A DNA stretch of 64,000 nt from Collinsella provencensis (GCF_900199705.1 NZ_LT904908.1:1637007-1701006); one strand, 5' to 3'; positions 1 through 8,723 are shown, counted from the first letter of the stretch. Translations and numbers: made by a program. Notes: generated by a model not told the origin, from the sequence alone.

Positions 1-195
1 GCGGTTGAGGAAATCGACAAAACCATCGAGCATCTGCAAAAGGTGAAGAGCAATTTGCTTTCGAGTGGAAACAACCTGCGTTTGGCCAATGATAAGGCGC
101 AGGACCTTACCATTCGCAAACTTACGCGCGGAAATCCCACCATGAAGGCCGCGTTTGATGAGGCGCGTAAGCAGCAGGAGTCGAGCGAGGAGTAA
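1..195 (+). CDS. DUF2130-like protein, C-terminal end (partial)
   Basis: The open frame runs in from the left edge and stops with TAA at 193-195, so only the last 64 residues are visible. They are charged and helical: a coiled stretch with [16 protein letters not shown], then [21 protein letters not shown] and a tail ending in [10 protein letters not shown]. The pattern of a helix followed by [19 protein letters not shown] matches my memory of the C-terminus of DUF2130 cytoplasmic proteins, whose function is not established. About 280 bp without a gene follow before guaA. The family call rests on a short tail and is moderate. Confidence 0.6.
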   Translation, partial: AVEEIDKTIEHLQKVKSNLLSSGNNLRLANDKAQDLTIRKLTRGNPTMKAAFDEARKQQESSEE

Positions 196-477
196 ATGCG
201 GAACTGCGTGCGGAGTTGCGAGGAAGGCTGCGGCTTTGAATGATTGGGACAATTGAGTAGAGCGCCTCACGCAAAGAGCCCGGGGGCGATGCGAACTCGA
301 GCGTGAGAGATGCGGGCAATGGCGTGTGATGCGGGGATCGCGACGAGTGCGCGAGAAGATGCGACATGAAAAACTGGCATATAGATGACATGTGCAAATA
401 AGCGTCGCAGTATCATTACCGCGTAGCTATCGGATACAATCAGACCTGCATAAAACGTGTGTTTTCAAGGAGGCATC

Positions 478-1461
478 ATGGATTCCAACAAGCGTCCGGA
501 CGACATGGTTCGCATTACGACTCCCGAGCTGGCTCAGGCGTTCATCGACGAGCAGGTTGCTGCCTGCCGCGAGCAGATCGGAGACAAGAAGGTGCTGCTG
601 GCTCTTTCTGGCGGTGTGGACTCTTCGGTCGTTGCTGCACTGCTGATCAAGGCTGTTGGTAAGCAGCTCATCTGCGTGCACGTGAACCACGGCCTCATGC
701 GCAAGGGCGAGTCCGAGCAGGTCATCGACGTGTTCCAGAACCAGCTCGATGCCAATCTGGTGTATGTCGATGTCACCGATCGCTTCCTTGATTTGCTCGC
801 CGGCGTTGAGGAGCCTGAGCGCAAGCGTAAGATTATCGGCGCCGAGTTCATTCGCGTGTTCGAGGAGGAAGCCCGCAAAGTGGGCGACGAAGTCAGCTTC
901 CTCGCTCAGGGCACTATCTATCCTGACATTCTCGAGTCTGACGGCGTGAAGGCCCACCACAACGTGGGCGGTCTGCCCGACGACCTGCAGTTCGAGCTCT
1001 GCGAGCCCGTCAAGCTGCTCTTCAAGGACGAGGTGCGTGTGATTGGCCGCGAGCTCGGTTTGCCCGAGAACATGGTTGAGCGTCAGCCGTTCCCCGGTCC
1101 TGGCCTGGGTGTCCGTTGCCTTGGCGCCATCACTCGCGATCGTCTTGAGGTGCTGCGCGAGGCTGACGCTATCCTGCGCGAGGAGTTTGCCAACGCCGGT
1201 CTTCAGGGCAAGGTGTGGCAGTACTTTGTGAGCGTGCCCGATTTCCGCGTTACCGGCGTGCGCGAGGGCAAACGCCTGTATGGCTGGCCGGCGTTCATTC
1301 GCGCGGTCAACACCGTCGACGCCATGACTGCTGAGGTGCCTGAGCTCGATTGGGCGCTGCTCAAGAAGATCGGCGGTCGCATTTCCGCCGAGGTTCCGGG
1401 CATCTGCCGTGTGCTGTATGACCTTACGCCGAAGCCCTGCGGAACGATTGAGTTCGAGTAA
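478..1461 (+). CDS. guaA: GMP synthase, stand-alone ATP pyrophosphatase subunit
   Basis: This 327-residue enzyme adenylates XMP and accepts ammonia to make GMP. It has the PP-loop motif SGGVDSS near residues 44-50, the segment HHNVGGLPDDLQFELCEP, and the C-terminal dimerisation domain with ERQPFPGPGLGVRCLG, ending KPCGTIEFE. The usual bacterial GuaA is about 510-525 residues with an N-terminal class-I glutaminase; here that domain is absent and nothing in the 280 bp upstream encodes it. The ATG at 478 follows AAGGAGG; an in-frame start 21 bp earlier has no Shine-Dalgarno. A TACAAT hexamer at 435-440 could be a -10. The glutaminase may be encoded elsewhere, as in archaeal two-subunit enzymes, or the protein may use ammonia. 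The family is certain; the missing domain is the oddity. Confidence 0.93.
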   Translation: MDSNKRPDDMVRITTPELAQAFIDEQVAACREQIGDKKVLLALSGGVDSSVVAALLIKAVGKQLICVHVNHGLMRKGESEQVIDVFQNQLDANLVYVDVTDRFLDLLAGVEEPERKRKIIGAEFIRVFEEEARKVGDEVSFLAQGTIYPDILESDGVKAHHNVGGLPDDLQFELCEPVKLLFKDEVRVIGRELGLPENMVERQPFPGPGLGVRCLGAITRDRLEVLREADAILREEFANAGLQGKVWQYFVSVPDFRVTGVREGKRLYGWPAFIRAVNTVDAMTAEVPELDWALLKKIGGRISAEVPGICRVLYDLTPKPCGTIEFE

Positions 1462-1564
1462 GAAATTTATAAGTTATGGGGGGAATAAACTGACGAAAAG
1501 AATAATTTACCCCGATAACTAAGGTATTTGCAATGCTGGCTTCAGTCGAGAGATTGGGGCCAGT

Positions 1565-1666
1565 ATGCGTCTGCTCAAGCGTGAGGACTACCTCGAGAAG
1601 ATTTGCGGTTTCTATCAACTTCATCATCACGCGCGATCGCACTGCGTTTGCGAGTCCATGGGTTAA
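1565..1666 (+). pseudogene. Relic of a DUF4143-type AAA ATPase N-terminus
   Basis: A 33-codon frame begins MRLLKREDYLEKICGFY and then loses sense, stopping at 1664-1666. That opening is typical of ATP-binding proteins of the AAA_14/DUF4143 family (compare MIERPKYIEKV at the start of the intact gene at 36993-38201), which normally continue into a Walker A GVRRCGKS segment; none follows here. No ribosome site is evident. I read it as the stub of a deleted or decayed gene behind guaA. The match is short, so this is tentative. Confidence 0.35.
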
Positions 1667-1744
1667 AGCGTATTCTGCACGGGAGTTTTTGAAGCTATTC
1701 CCCGTGAATGAGTGATTATCCAGCTCGTATGACAGGGCAAAACA

Positions 1745-1782
1745 ACGGGCGTCCGATCACAGTGGTCGGACGCCCGTTTTGT
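1745..1782. terminator. Bidirectional intrinsic terminator
   Basis: Perfect 12-bp arms ACGGGCGTCCGA (1745-1756) and TCGGACGCCCGT (1766-1777), with further pairing in the loop, are followed by TTTT on the plus strand and preceded by an A-rich stretch that gives a T tract on the minus strand. It sits between guaA and the convergent regulator and can serve both. Confidence 0.85.
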
Positions 1783-1817
1783 ACGATGCAGATTTAATAA
1801 GATGAACCGGATCAATT

Positions 1818-2624
1818 TTATTTTGAGATCTTAACGCCCACCAGGGGAGGAAGCATGACGGGATCCTTCCCGATCCTTTGAGATACAGAAATCATCAACA
1901 GGCTGCAGAAAAACAGCATTGATGTCATCGGCTCCAAATAAATCGGATAACGCTCGGTTTGCCATGTTGGCAGCACGAAAGTTTCATCCACCAAAGACTT
2001 GAGGGGATGTGCTGACGTGTGCGTAATCATGATGGTACGTGGACGTTTTTTATGGGGGGTCTCTTGCAAGACGTTTAGCAACAGTCGTTGTGTGTCATTT
2101 TTTGTTGAAAAGATGATGAGCAAATCTTCAGCCGTGGCGGTGTGCATTTGGACCATTTCACCGCCCGCTGGAATGTTGTAGCAGGGAACATTATATTTGA
2201 GAAGCTCTAGTGAGAGCATCTGTGCGGGAGGCGAGCTCAAACCGCCGCCTGTGGTGTAAACCATACGAGCGCCTAAGATTCGGTCGCAGAGCTCGGTAAT
2301 TCGCTTTTTTGGAATTGCCTTTTCGGTTGCCTTGATCATTGAGCACAGGTATATAGAAGGATCTCCGTCCGGATCTTGTGGAGTGCTGTTTTCCGCCTGT
2401 GCAATCGAAAGCAACAGCGAGGTTCTAAAATCTCCGAAGCTTTCAAAGCCTACTTTCTGACAAAAACGGCTTATCGCACTTTGAGACACCCCGACGTAGC
2501 TCGCGGCAAGTGTTGTGGTGCTTTGAATAAAATACTCGGGCTCTCTGAGTACCGCTTCGTAGATTCGCCGATCAGTTGGAGTAAAGCTCGAACTATATGA
2601 AGCGAGTTGTTCGATAACGTTCAT
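1818..2624 (-). CDS. MurR/RpiR-family transcriptional regulator
   Basis: This 268-residue protein has an N-terminal RpiR helix-turn-helix (about residues 1-77, with SFTPTDRRIYEAVL and VSQSAISRFCQKVGF) and a C-terminal SIS domain (about 110-235) that in this family binds a phosphosugar. The domain order and length are normal. It is transcribed away from the PTS operon that starts at 2902, the usual arrangement for a local sugar-responsive regulator, and the 277-bp gap contains repeated palindromes that are candidate binding sites. Its effector is probably the phosphorylated sugar made by the neighbouring PTS, but nothing in the sequence identifies that sugar. An AAGGA lies upstream of the ATG at 2624. 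Confidence 0.9.
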   Translation of the reverse strand: MNVIEQLASYSSSFTPTDRRIYEAVLREPEYFIQSTTTLAASYVGVSQSAISRFCQKVGFESFGDFRTSLLLSIAQAENSTPQDPDGDPSIYLCSMIKATEKAIPKKRITELCDRILGARMVYTTGGGLSSPPAQMLSLELLKYNVPCYNIPAGGEMVQMHTATAEDLLIIFSTKNDTQRLLLNVLQETPHKKRPRTIMITHTSAHPLKSLVDETFVLPTWQTERYPIYLEPMTSMLFFCSLLMISVSQRIGKDPVMLPPLVGVKISK

Positions 2625-2642
2625 AGGATGTCCTTGAGTGAC

Positions 2643-2860
2643 TGAATGGTCTATTCAACTTAAATAATACTAACTTGTGACTGCTTGTAAATGAAGGATT
2701 CTCCAAAACCGCAAATAGATTATTAAAATAGTCTGTTAACTGCAAAAACTTAAATTCCGATACAAGTCAACTATCAACATGAGAGAATGAATACACCATT
2801 TACCGTCTTAAATAGACCGTTCAGCATATTCTATTCAAGCATTATTGAATCATTCATTCA
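2643..2860. promoter_or_regulatory. Operator array in the RpiR/PTS divergent promoter region
   Basis: Four near-copies of a 15-bp palindrome occur between the divergent genes: TGAATGGTCTATTCA (2643-2657, reverse complement TGAATAGACCATTCA), TGAATACACCATTTA (2788-2802), TAAATAGACCGTTCA (2809-2823) and TGAATCATTCATTCA (2846-2860). Sites two and three are 21 bp apart, about two helical turns; site one lies just upstream of the regulator start and site four about 40 bp before the IIA start. A CTATTCA half-site lies at 2831-2837. Inference: these are binding sites for the adjacent RpiR-type regulator, controlling both directions. No strong sigma-70 hexamers could be assigned. Confidence 0.6.
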
Positions 2861-2901
2861 CACTCTTTATCATTGAGGCGTCATCGAAGGAAGGGATCCC
2901 T

Positions 2902-3312
2902 GTGTTTGACATTCTGCTAGTTTCCCATGGGCCTGTGGCACAAGCCATGCTCGATGCGGCTGCCATGGTTTATGGGCCGAGTTCTGAGAGAGTGGCCGCC
3001 CTGTGCTTTGAGCCGGGCCAGAGCCAACAAGAGCTGCTCGAGTCCATTACAGATGCCATTGATAACGCCAAGGACAATGGAGGGCTTTTGGTCATTTGCG
3101 ACATATTGGGAGGAAGTCCCTTCCTGATGTCCGCCCAGGCGTATCAAAACATCGAGAACAGGGCTTCTTTGGAAGTGATTACCGGTATGAACTTGGCCAT
3201 GATCATCGAGGCCATGGTTTGCAGGGAATCCGCTTCATTGCAGGAAGCCAAGGAAGCAATCGTTGCAAGCGGCATGCAATCAATTGTCGATTTTGCAGCT
3301 CAGATGAACTAA
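2902..3312 (+). CDS. PTS mannose/sorbose-family IIA component
   Basis: This cytoplasmic phosphocarrier of 136 residues is of the EIIA-Man fold. VFDILLVSHG carries the phosphorylatable histidine at residue 9, and the segment NGGLLVICDILGGSPF is the family's conserved central region. I place the start at GTG 2902, seven bases after GAAGGAAGG. An upstream in-frame ATG at 2845 would add 19 residues not expected for the family and would place the last operator-like site inside the gene. IIB follows after 10 bp, preceded by AAGGAGG. HPr presumably phosphorylates it, and it passes the phosphate to IIB. Confidence 0.9.
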   Translation: MFDILLVSHGPVAQAMLDAAAMVYGPSSERVAALCFEPGQSQQELLESITDAIDNAKDNGGLLVICDILGGSPFLMSAQAYQNIENRASLEVITGMNLAMIIEAMVCRESASLQEAKEAIVASGMQSIVDFAAQMN

Positions 3313-3322
3313 GGAGGTACCC

Positions 3323-3805
3323 ATGAACATTGTGGCAAGTCGTGTAGACGAGCGTTTGGTTCACGGTCAGATTATGACTTCGTGGTCAAAGTATTTGCAG
3401 CTCAAGCGCATTATCGTTGTTGACGATCAGTTGGCTGTCGATAGCTTTATGACCACAATCCTGACTATGGCAGCGCCGGCAGGCCTTGAAATCGAGATTC
3501 TTTCGGTTGCAGATGCCGCCGCCAAGGTTCAGCAGGACACTTCGCCTGTTGCCACGATGCTGCTTTTTAAGCGCATCGGACAGGCGAGAGCACTCATAGA
3601 GGCACTGAAAGACACCGCGACTCCTCTCATGGAGCTCAACATTGGCAATGTGGGGTCTGTTCCCGGGCGCACGCAAATCACGAAAAACGTGTTCCTGTCC
3701 CCTGAGGAAACGGCCGATATTACCGCCCTTGAAAACCTTGGTATCAACGTCTTTTTACAGATGCTTTACACCGATTCGGTGGTTTCAGCTCAGGACATTT
3801 TGTAA
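3323..3805 (+). CDS. PTS mannose/sorbose-family IIB component
   Basis: This 160-residue IIB protein has the hallmark RVDERLVHGQ near the N-terminus, with the active-site histidine at residue 14, followed by the alternating strand-helix pattern of the family (IIVVDDQLAVD, MLLFKRIGQARALIEAL, ELNIGNVG). The length is normal. It lies 10 bp after IIA and 24 bp before the membrane component, so it is in the same transcript. It takes phosphate from the IIA protein and gives it to the sugar during transport through the IIC-IID protein. The substrate cannot be named from sequence. Confidence 0.92.
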   Translation: MNIVASRVDERLVHGQIMTSWSKYLQLKRIIVVDDQLAVDSFMTTILTMAAPAGLEIEILSVADAAAKVQQDTSPVATMLLFKRIGQARALIEALKDTATPLMELNIGNVGSVPGRTQITKNVFLSPEETADITALENLGINVFLQMLYTDSVVSAQDIL

Positions 3806-3829
3806 AACGGTAAAGGAGAGATGATTTCG

Positions 3830-5440
3830 ATGCTATTGCTACAGGCACTTCTCGTTGCGTTCTGCACGTGGTTTGCCGCTACGGCATGCCCCATGTGGCT
3901 TCGCTGGTCTGCATACTTTGGCGCACCGCTCGTTGCAGGCATGGTAAACGGCTTGCTTTTTGGCAACCTTGCTTATGGACTTGAAGTTGGTTCCACGGTC
4001 ATGATGGCCTACATCGGCATGGTGGCCATCGGCGGTTCTCTTCCCAGCGACTACGCGCTTGCGGGTTATCTGGGCGTTGCCATGACCATGCTCGCCGGTG
4101 CAGATCCTTCTGTGGGTCTGACCGTTGCAGTGCCTCTGGGACTTCTGGGTCTTTTGAGCTTCAACGTCAAGATGTCTTTGAACTCCGTGTGGGTTCAGAA
4201 GGCCGACAAGTATGCCGAAGAGGGCAACACCAAGGGTGTCGTTGCCATGAATCTCTTTGCCTCCCAGATTTTCCCGTTCATCACCTACTTCATTCCTTCG
4301 TTCCTGTGCGTCTACTTTGGCGCTCCCATGCTCGAGGGAATCATGAACGCCATTCCCGCACAGGTCACCTCGATCCTGTCTTTGGCGGGTCACCTCATTC
4401 CTGCACTGGGTCTTGCCATGCTCATGAGCGCGCTCTTTAACCCTGCGTTGCTCCCGTTCTTCGCTATCGGCTTCGTTCTGTCCGCTTATCTTGGCCTCGG
4501 TACCATGCCCATCGCCATTCTCGGCGCCGTTGCGGGCATTCTGCACTTGCTTTACACCCAGAACGGGTTGGACGGCATCATCAGCAGCCTTTCTTTCGAG
4601 AAGGACGAAGAGGCTGCAGATACTGAGAAGACGAAGCGCCTCAGCAAGAAGACCCTGCGTCGTTCTTGGTTCATTTGGCAGTCTTGGGGTCAGATTTGCT
4701 ACAACTACGAGCGCATGATGGGTCTGGGTTTCTGCCATTGTATGGTCCCCGTACTGCAGGAGCTCTACCCCAACGATAAGGAAGCTCAGGCCGCTGGTCT
4801 CAAGCGTCATCTGTCTTACTTCAACACCGAGAACAACTGGGGCTCCATCATTCCCGGCATCATCGCCGCCATGGAAGAAGAGCGTGCTAACGGCGCAAAC
4901 ATCGACGACGATATGGTGAACAGCCTTAAGACCGCTCTCATGGGTCCCCTCGCCGGCATTGGCGACTCGGTTACCCAGAGTCTCGTGAAGGTGGTCCTGC
5001 TTTCGATCGCCATCGGCCTTGCTTCTCAGGGCTCTGTGCTTGGTCCCGTGCTTCTGATCGTTCTCTTTAGTGCGTATGCCCTGGGTGTCGGCTATTTCTG
5101 CTACAACGCAGGTTACAAGTTCGGCAAAAATGCTGTTACGAAGCTGCTGGCCGGTGGACTGGTGAAGCAGCTGACCGAGGGCCTGTCTGTTATGGGTCTG
5201 ATGGTTCTTGGTTGCCTCGTTGCTACTGTTATTCCGCTGACCTGCCCCCTGTCTTTCGAGCTTGCTACGGGTGTTTTGGAAGTCCAGGCCGTGTTCGACA
5301 CCATTCTGCCGAAGCTTCTGCCCTTGGTCGCCTTCCTCATCACCTATCGCTTCATCAAGAAAGGTGCCAAGCCGACGACGGTTTTGGTTGGCATGTTCGT
5401 GGTGGCTGCCATCTTCGCCCTCACCGGCATCCTTGCCTAA
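3830..5440 (+). CDS. Fused PTS mannose-family IIC-IID membrane component
   Basis: A single frame of 536 residues joins what are normally two genes. Residues 1 to about 255 are a hydrophobic multi-span IIC with EVGSTVMMAYIGMVAIGG. A charged linker of about 25 residues (EKDEEAADTEKTKRLSKK) follows. From there to the end is IID, recognisable by NYERMMGLGFCHCMVPVL, FNTENNWGSIIPGI and ALMGPLAGIGDSVTQ. No stop or restart lies between them. The start is uncertain: ATG 3821 is only two bases after GGAG, whereas ATG 3830 is 11 bases away and gives a usual IIC beginning, MLLLQALLVAF. The fusion would fix a 1:1 ratio of the two membrane subunits. Confidence 0.92.
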   Translation: MLLLQALLVAFCTWFAATACPMWLRWSAYFGAPLVAGMVNGLLFGNLAYGLEVGSTVMMAYIGMVAIGGSLPSDYALAGYLGVAMTMLAGADPSVGLTVAVPLGLLGLLSFNVKMSLNSVWVQKADKYAEEGNTKGVVAMNLFASQIFPFITYFIPSFLCVYFGAPMLEGIMNAIPAQVTSILSLAGHLIPALGLAMLMSALFNPALLPFFAIGFVLSAYLGLGTMPIAILGAVAGILHLLYTQNGLDGIISSLSFEKDEEAADTEKTKRLSKKTLRRSWFIWQSWGQICYNYERMMGLGFCHCMVPVLQELYPNDKEAQAAGLKRHLSYFNTENNWGSIIPGIIAAMEEERANGANIDDDMVNSLKTALMGPLAGIGDSVTQSLVKVVLLSIAIGLASQGSVLGPVLLIVLFSAYALGVGYFCYNAGYKFGKNAVTKLLAGGLVKQLTEGLSVMGLMVLGCLVATVIPLTCPLSFELATGVLEVQAVFDTILPKLLPLVAFLITYRFIKKGAKPTTVLVGMFVVAAIFALTGILA

Positions 5441-5484
5441 TGATTCGCAATTCAACTTCCCTCGCACTTTGAAAGGAAAGATCC

Positions 5485-6300
5485 GTGGACAATCTAATGA
5501 ATAAGCATTTTGAAACTTTTGGTGTTGCAAAGCCTGTTATTGGATGTCTTCATATGCAGGCCTTGCCCGGCAGCCCTTATGCAGACGATGCCATGACCTT
5601 CAAGGAGCAAATCGATCGCCTTAAGCGCGATGCCGAGGCCCTTCAGGCTGCTGGTTTTGACGCGCTCGTCTTTGCCAATGAGGGCGACCGTCCGTATCTG
5701 ACTCCGGTGGGCCCCGAGACCGTTGCCAGCTATGTCCGCATTGCTACTGAGGTTGCGCAGGAGATTTCCGTTCCCTTTGGCTGCGGTGTGCTCATTGACC
5801 CCATCGCCACGCTGGCTGTGGCAAAGGCGATTGGCGCCAAGTTCGTGCGCACCTATGTAAGCGGTTCTTTTGAGGGGCTTTTTGGTTCCCAGAAGTTCAA
5901 TCCGGGTGAGATTTTTAGGTATCAGCGCCATATTGGTGCAGATGATGTGCGCGTGTATACCTACTTTGAGGCTCACGCCGGCACCTGCCTTGATTCCCGA
6001 TCCAGTGAGGAAATGCTCGATGCCGGTGTGGCCAACCTGCCCATTGCCGGCGCACTGTTCGGTGGCGCCCATGCAGGTCTTCCGCCCGAGGCTTCGCACA
6101 TCGCGAGCTTGAAGGAGGAGTTCCCCGAGGTGCCCATCATCATCGGTAGCGGCGCGTCTGTGAATAACATCAAGGAGCTGCTCACCTACGGTGATGGTGT
6201 CATCATCGGTACGAGCATCAAGTACGATGGCATCCTTTGGAACAACATTGACCCCGAGAAAGCCCAGGCATTCATCAAGACTGCCAAGAATCTGGATTAG
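5485..6300 (+). CDS. BtpA/SgcQ-family TIM-barrel protein
   Basis: This 271-residue soluble protein matches the BtpA family. The start KPVIGCLHMQALPGSP, the central DALVFANEGDRPY, the strand FGCGVLIDPIATLAVAKAIGAKFVR (given here only as key residues) and the C-terminal phosphate-binding-like GDGVIIGTSIK are typical. It begins at GTG 5485 after GAAAGGAAAG; ATG 5497 is an alternative. It is the last gene of the PTS operon, 44 bp after the IIC-IID gene. E. coli SgcQ also sits in a PTS operon. The biochemical role is unproven; by context I infer metabolism of the imported phosphosugar. Confidence 0.85.
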   Translation: MDNLMNKHFETFGVAKPVIGCLHMQALPGSPYADDAMTFKEQIDRLKRDAEALQAAGFDALVFANEGDRPYLTPVGPETVASYVRIATEVAQEISVPFGCGVLIDPIATLAVAKAIGAKFVRTYVSGSFEGLFGSQKFNPGEIFRYQRHIGADDVRVYTYFEAHAGTCLDSRSSEEMLDAGVANLPIAGALFGGAHAGLPPEASHIASLKEEFPEVPIIIGSGASVNNIKELLTYGDGVIIGTSIKYDGILWNNIDPEKAQAFIKTAKNLD

Positions 6301-6350
6301 GTTTAGCGGGCTTTTGGCTTCGCCTGTTTTCGCAGTATAGCTTCTGCCTT

Positions 6351-6386
6351 GCCCCTCAGAAGATAATTTGACCTTCTGAGGGGCTA
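6351..6386 (+). terminator. Terminator of the PTS operon
   Basis: Perfect 12-bp arms GCCCCTCAGAAG (6351-6362) and CTTCTGAGGGGC (6373-6384) enclose a 10-base A/T-rich loop, followed by the weak T stretch TATTGCGTT. It also faces the end of the convergent DUF3825 gene. Confidence 0.7.
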
Positions 6387-6464
6387 TTGCGTTAAATGAG
6401 AGGATTGCGGGTTTGACGGAATGTTGAAATACATTTGCTGACTGTAGCCATTCGTGCTTGATGC

Positions 6465-8465
6465 CTACTCCCGTGCAGCCTCTTCAGCATCGGAGAGACG
6501 CAAAGAGGTGTTGAGCCAGTCGCTGTCCGGGCGGCAGACCATGCGCGCGTTGTTGTATGCCATGCGCATCGTGAGGATCGTCTGGCCGATATACGCGCCC
6601 GAATCCGTGAGCTCCACCACGAGTGCGACGTCGGGCCTCTCGTCCTCCGTAAGATCGAGGGGAAGCAGCAGGCTCATCTGATCTTTGGTAGGGTAAAACG
6701 CGGGGACCGCCGTCTTGAAGTTCCACTCCACGCGCTTTTGGGCCAGTTCGATGGCGTCGTCCAGGCGGTTTATCAGACGGCGTTTGATCCTCGAGTCGTC
6801 CTCGATGATGTTTTCGAGCCGCTCGAACGCGCTGTTTCGCGCCCCGTTATCCTTTGCGGAGAACGCAGCCTCCAATGCAGCCAGCGCCTCGTCGGAACCG
6901 CGCAGTTCCTCTTCCAAAAAGTCGTGCGGGAGCCGGTTGATATTGTCGAGCAGAATATGATCGGCGTCGCGCTCGAGCGGGCGCTCGGTATCAAAGAGCA
7001 GGTCTTCTTTGCGCTTGAAATACGATGCGCGTTTGGGGAGCGGATTAAATGTCGCCACAAGGCGCTTTCCCCACTGCCGCGATCCCGCCTTGCAAAATGC
7101 CTCGAGCTTCCAGGGAGAGCTGCCGTACGTTGAAGGCGAGAAGCATGCATAGATGGGCTCGTAAGTCTTGTCTACCAGCCCGGTATTGAATGCAGCAATG
7201 CGTTGCGCCTTGTCTTCAAGAACTTTGCCCTCTGATTTTAGGCGGTAGAACGTGTACTTCAGGTAGCTGCTCAGAATCGCATAAGAATTGGACTCGCCGT
7301 CTTCGTTGAAGTCCCATTTTTCGTCCAGTGCAAGATCGGCGAGCTCTTTGAGCGTCTCGTCATATTTGCCCATATAAGCCCAACGGAACAGCTCGTTGCC
7401 CGCATTGGTTTTGGCTTTGGCGTGGTACCGAGGGCTGCTTCCGCTGTCAGTGGTGTCGCTGTTCGTGGCGGCATCGTTCGGGCTGTCTATTGTGCCGGGG
7501 AAGTAATATGTGTCAACGTAGCTCACGATCCAAGGTTTTGCCTTGGGGTCGGTGGACTGGTCGTTCTTCCTGAAAGAAACCTCGATGGCCCGTCCGTCTT
7601 TGCGAAGGAGGCTGATGGGGAAGATGAGCTTGCCCTCGTAGTATCTGACCGCGCTGACCTCTCGGGCGATCTTCCATTCACGCTGCAAAAAAATCGGCAG
7701 GTTGATCCTGCAATTTGCATATTTGAGAAGCTCTTCTGAGCTGCGTTGGTCAATGCCGACGTGCGCCGAGAATTGCTGGTCGAGAGGTGCTAACTCCAGT
7801 TGCACGTCCTCCGGAATCGTCCCGTTGCGATAGTCCTTCGTGTGCGCCATGGCCTCGATGCTGTCTTTGAGAACAGGGGGGAGCGGATCGAAGGGGCCGG
7901 ATTTGGAAGCGGGGGCTTTTACCTGCGGGGTCTCCATCGTGGGCTCGGCGGCATTTGCAGCGGTGTCGTCGGAGCGGTTGGCTGGAGCGGCTGCGTCTGT
8001 TTCCCCGACGGAGGGGCCTTCCGGCGCGACATCGCTTGCGTTGGATGGGGTGTTCGGCTCGACAGCGTCGCGCATGAGCTGCAAGGAACTGATCTTGGGG
8101 ACGTATGAGAGGCACCAGGGGAACCTATCATCATCGGCGTTGCGTGTAATTGAGACTTCGACAGCACAACCATTTGCGCGCTGGACATGCGTGGGGAAAC
8201 TGATGGTGTTGTCATCGAACATGCGCAGGGCGCCACATTCGAGCGCTTCTCGCCAATCTGCCTGGATTTGGCTTATATGCCCCGATTCCACGCCATACAA
8301 TTGCGGGAGGTCTTCCTTGCGTTGCGGCGGGAGCCAAACGGCGTCGATGAAATTGACGGGCAGCTGCTCGAGGAGCTCTGGGGGAACAGGCGCGTCAAGG
8401 TACCATGGTTCTTGGGCGGCTTGATGGATAACGGCCTTTTCTTTTTCGGTCAATTGTCGAGCCAT
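6465..8465 (-). CDS. DUF3825 domain protein
   Basis: This 666-residue protein has no signal peptide or membrane span. The C-terminal 300 residues form a DUF3825 domain (GNELFRWAYMGKYDETLKEL, FNTGLVDKTYEPIYA, CKAGSRQWGKRL, the late DQMSLLLPLDL and GAYIGQTILTMRMAYNNAR). The N-terminal half has two similar modules ending in ISFPTHVQRANGCAVEVSI and LIFPISLLRKDGRAIEVSF, separated by a low-complexity Ala/Pro/Thr linker; this looks like an internal duplication. The ATG at 8465 follows GAGGAG; an in-frame ATG 33 bp earlier has no ribosome site. DUF3825 has no settled function. The gene stands alone, convergent with the PTS operon. Confidence 0.82.
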   Translation of the reverse strand: MARQLTEKEKAVIHQAAQEPWYLDAPVPPELLEQLPVNFIDAVWLPPQRKEDLPQLYGVESGHISQIQADWREALECGALRMFDDNTISFPTHVQRANGCAVEVSITRNADDDRFPWCLSYVPKISSLQLMRDAVEPNTPSNASDVAPEGPSVGETDAAAPANRSDDTAANAAEPTMETPQVKAPASKSGPFDPLPPVLKDSIEAMAHTKDYRNGTIPEDVQLELAPLDQQFSAHVGIDQRSSEELLKYANCRINLPIFLQREWKIAREVSAVRYYEGKLIFPISLLRKDGRAIEVSFRKNDQSTDPKAKPWIVSYVDTYYFPGTIDSPNDAATNSDTTDSGSSPRYHAKAKTNAGNELFRWAYMGKYDETLKELADLALDEKWDFNEDGESNSYAILSSYLKYTFYRLKSEGKVLEDKAQRIAAFNTGLVDKTYEPIYACFSPSTYGSSPWKLEAFCKAGSRQWGKRLVATFNPLPKRASYFKRKEDLLFDTERPLERDADHILLDNINRLPHDFLEEELRGSDEALAALEAAFSAKDNGARNSAFERLENIIEDDSRIKRRLINRLDDAIELAQKRVEWNFKTAVPAFYPTKDQMSLLLPLDLTEDERPDVALVVELTDSGAYIGQTILTMRMAYNNARMVCRPDSDWLNTSLRLSDAEEAARE

Positions 8466-8540
8466 CGTCGTTCTCCTCAAAACGTTATGCGCTTGCATGT
8501 TCTTGTCTGCACATCATTGTACTTCTTTGGCCGATGCCGT

Positions 8541-8651
8541 CTTGTGGGGTTGGCGAACTGAAGGAGCGTTAATGCCTCAAGCGCGCCGGTTTCCTGACCC
8601 GCGACACCCGCGTGTCTTGTGGAGCTGGCGAGTTGAGGGATCGCTCATGGG
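8541..8651. repeat. Degenerate direct repeat, 75-bp period
   Basis: Two about 36-bp blocks, 8541-8576 and 8616-8651, share CTTGTGG-G-TGGCGA--TGA-GGA-CG with roughly three quarters of positions identical. They lie in the divergent gap upstream of the nuclease gene. Function unknown; could be a regulatory duplication. Confidence 0.4.
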
Positions 8652-8723
8652 CCCTGTTCGGCTGTTTGGGATGCCTTTGCTATGATGGCTGCAGGTTTTG
8701 CCGATAGAAAGGTTTGTTTTCCA

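Noticed and set aside
3839..5530. 563-codon open frame antisense to the PTS IIC-IID gene
   Set aside because: Composition is that of a mirrored GC-rich coding strand, with no family motif or ribosome site; the opposite strand is a clear PTS protein.
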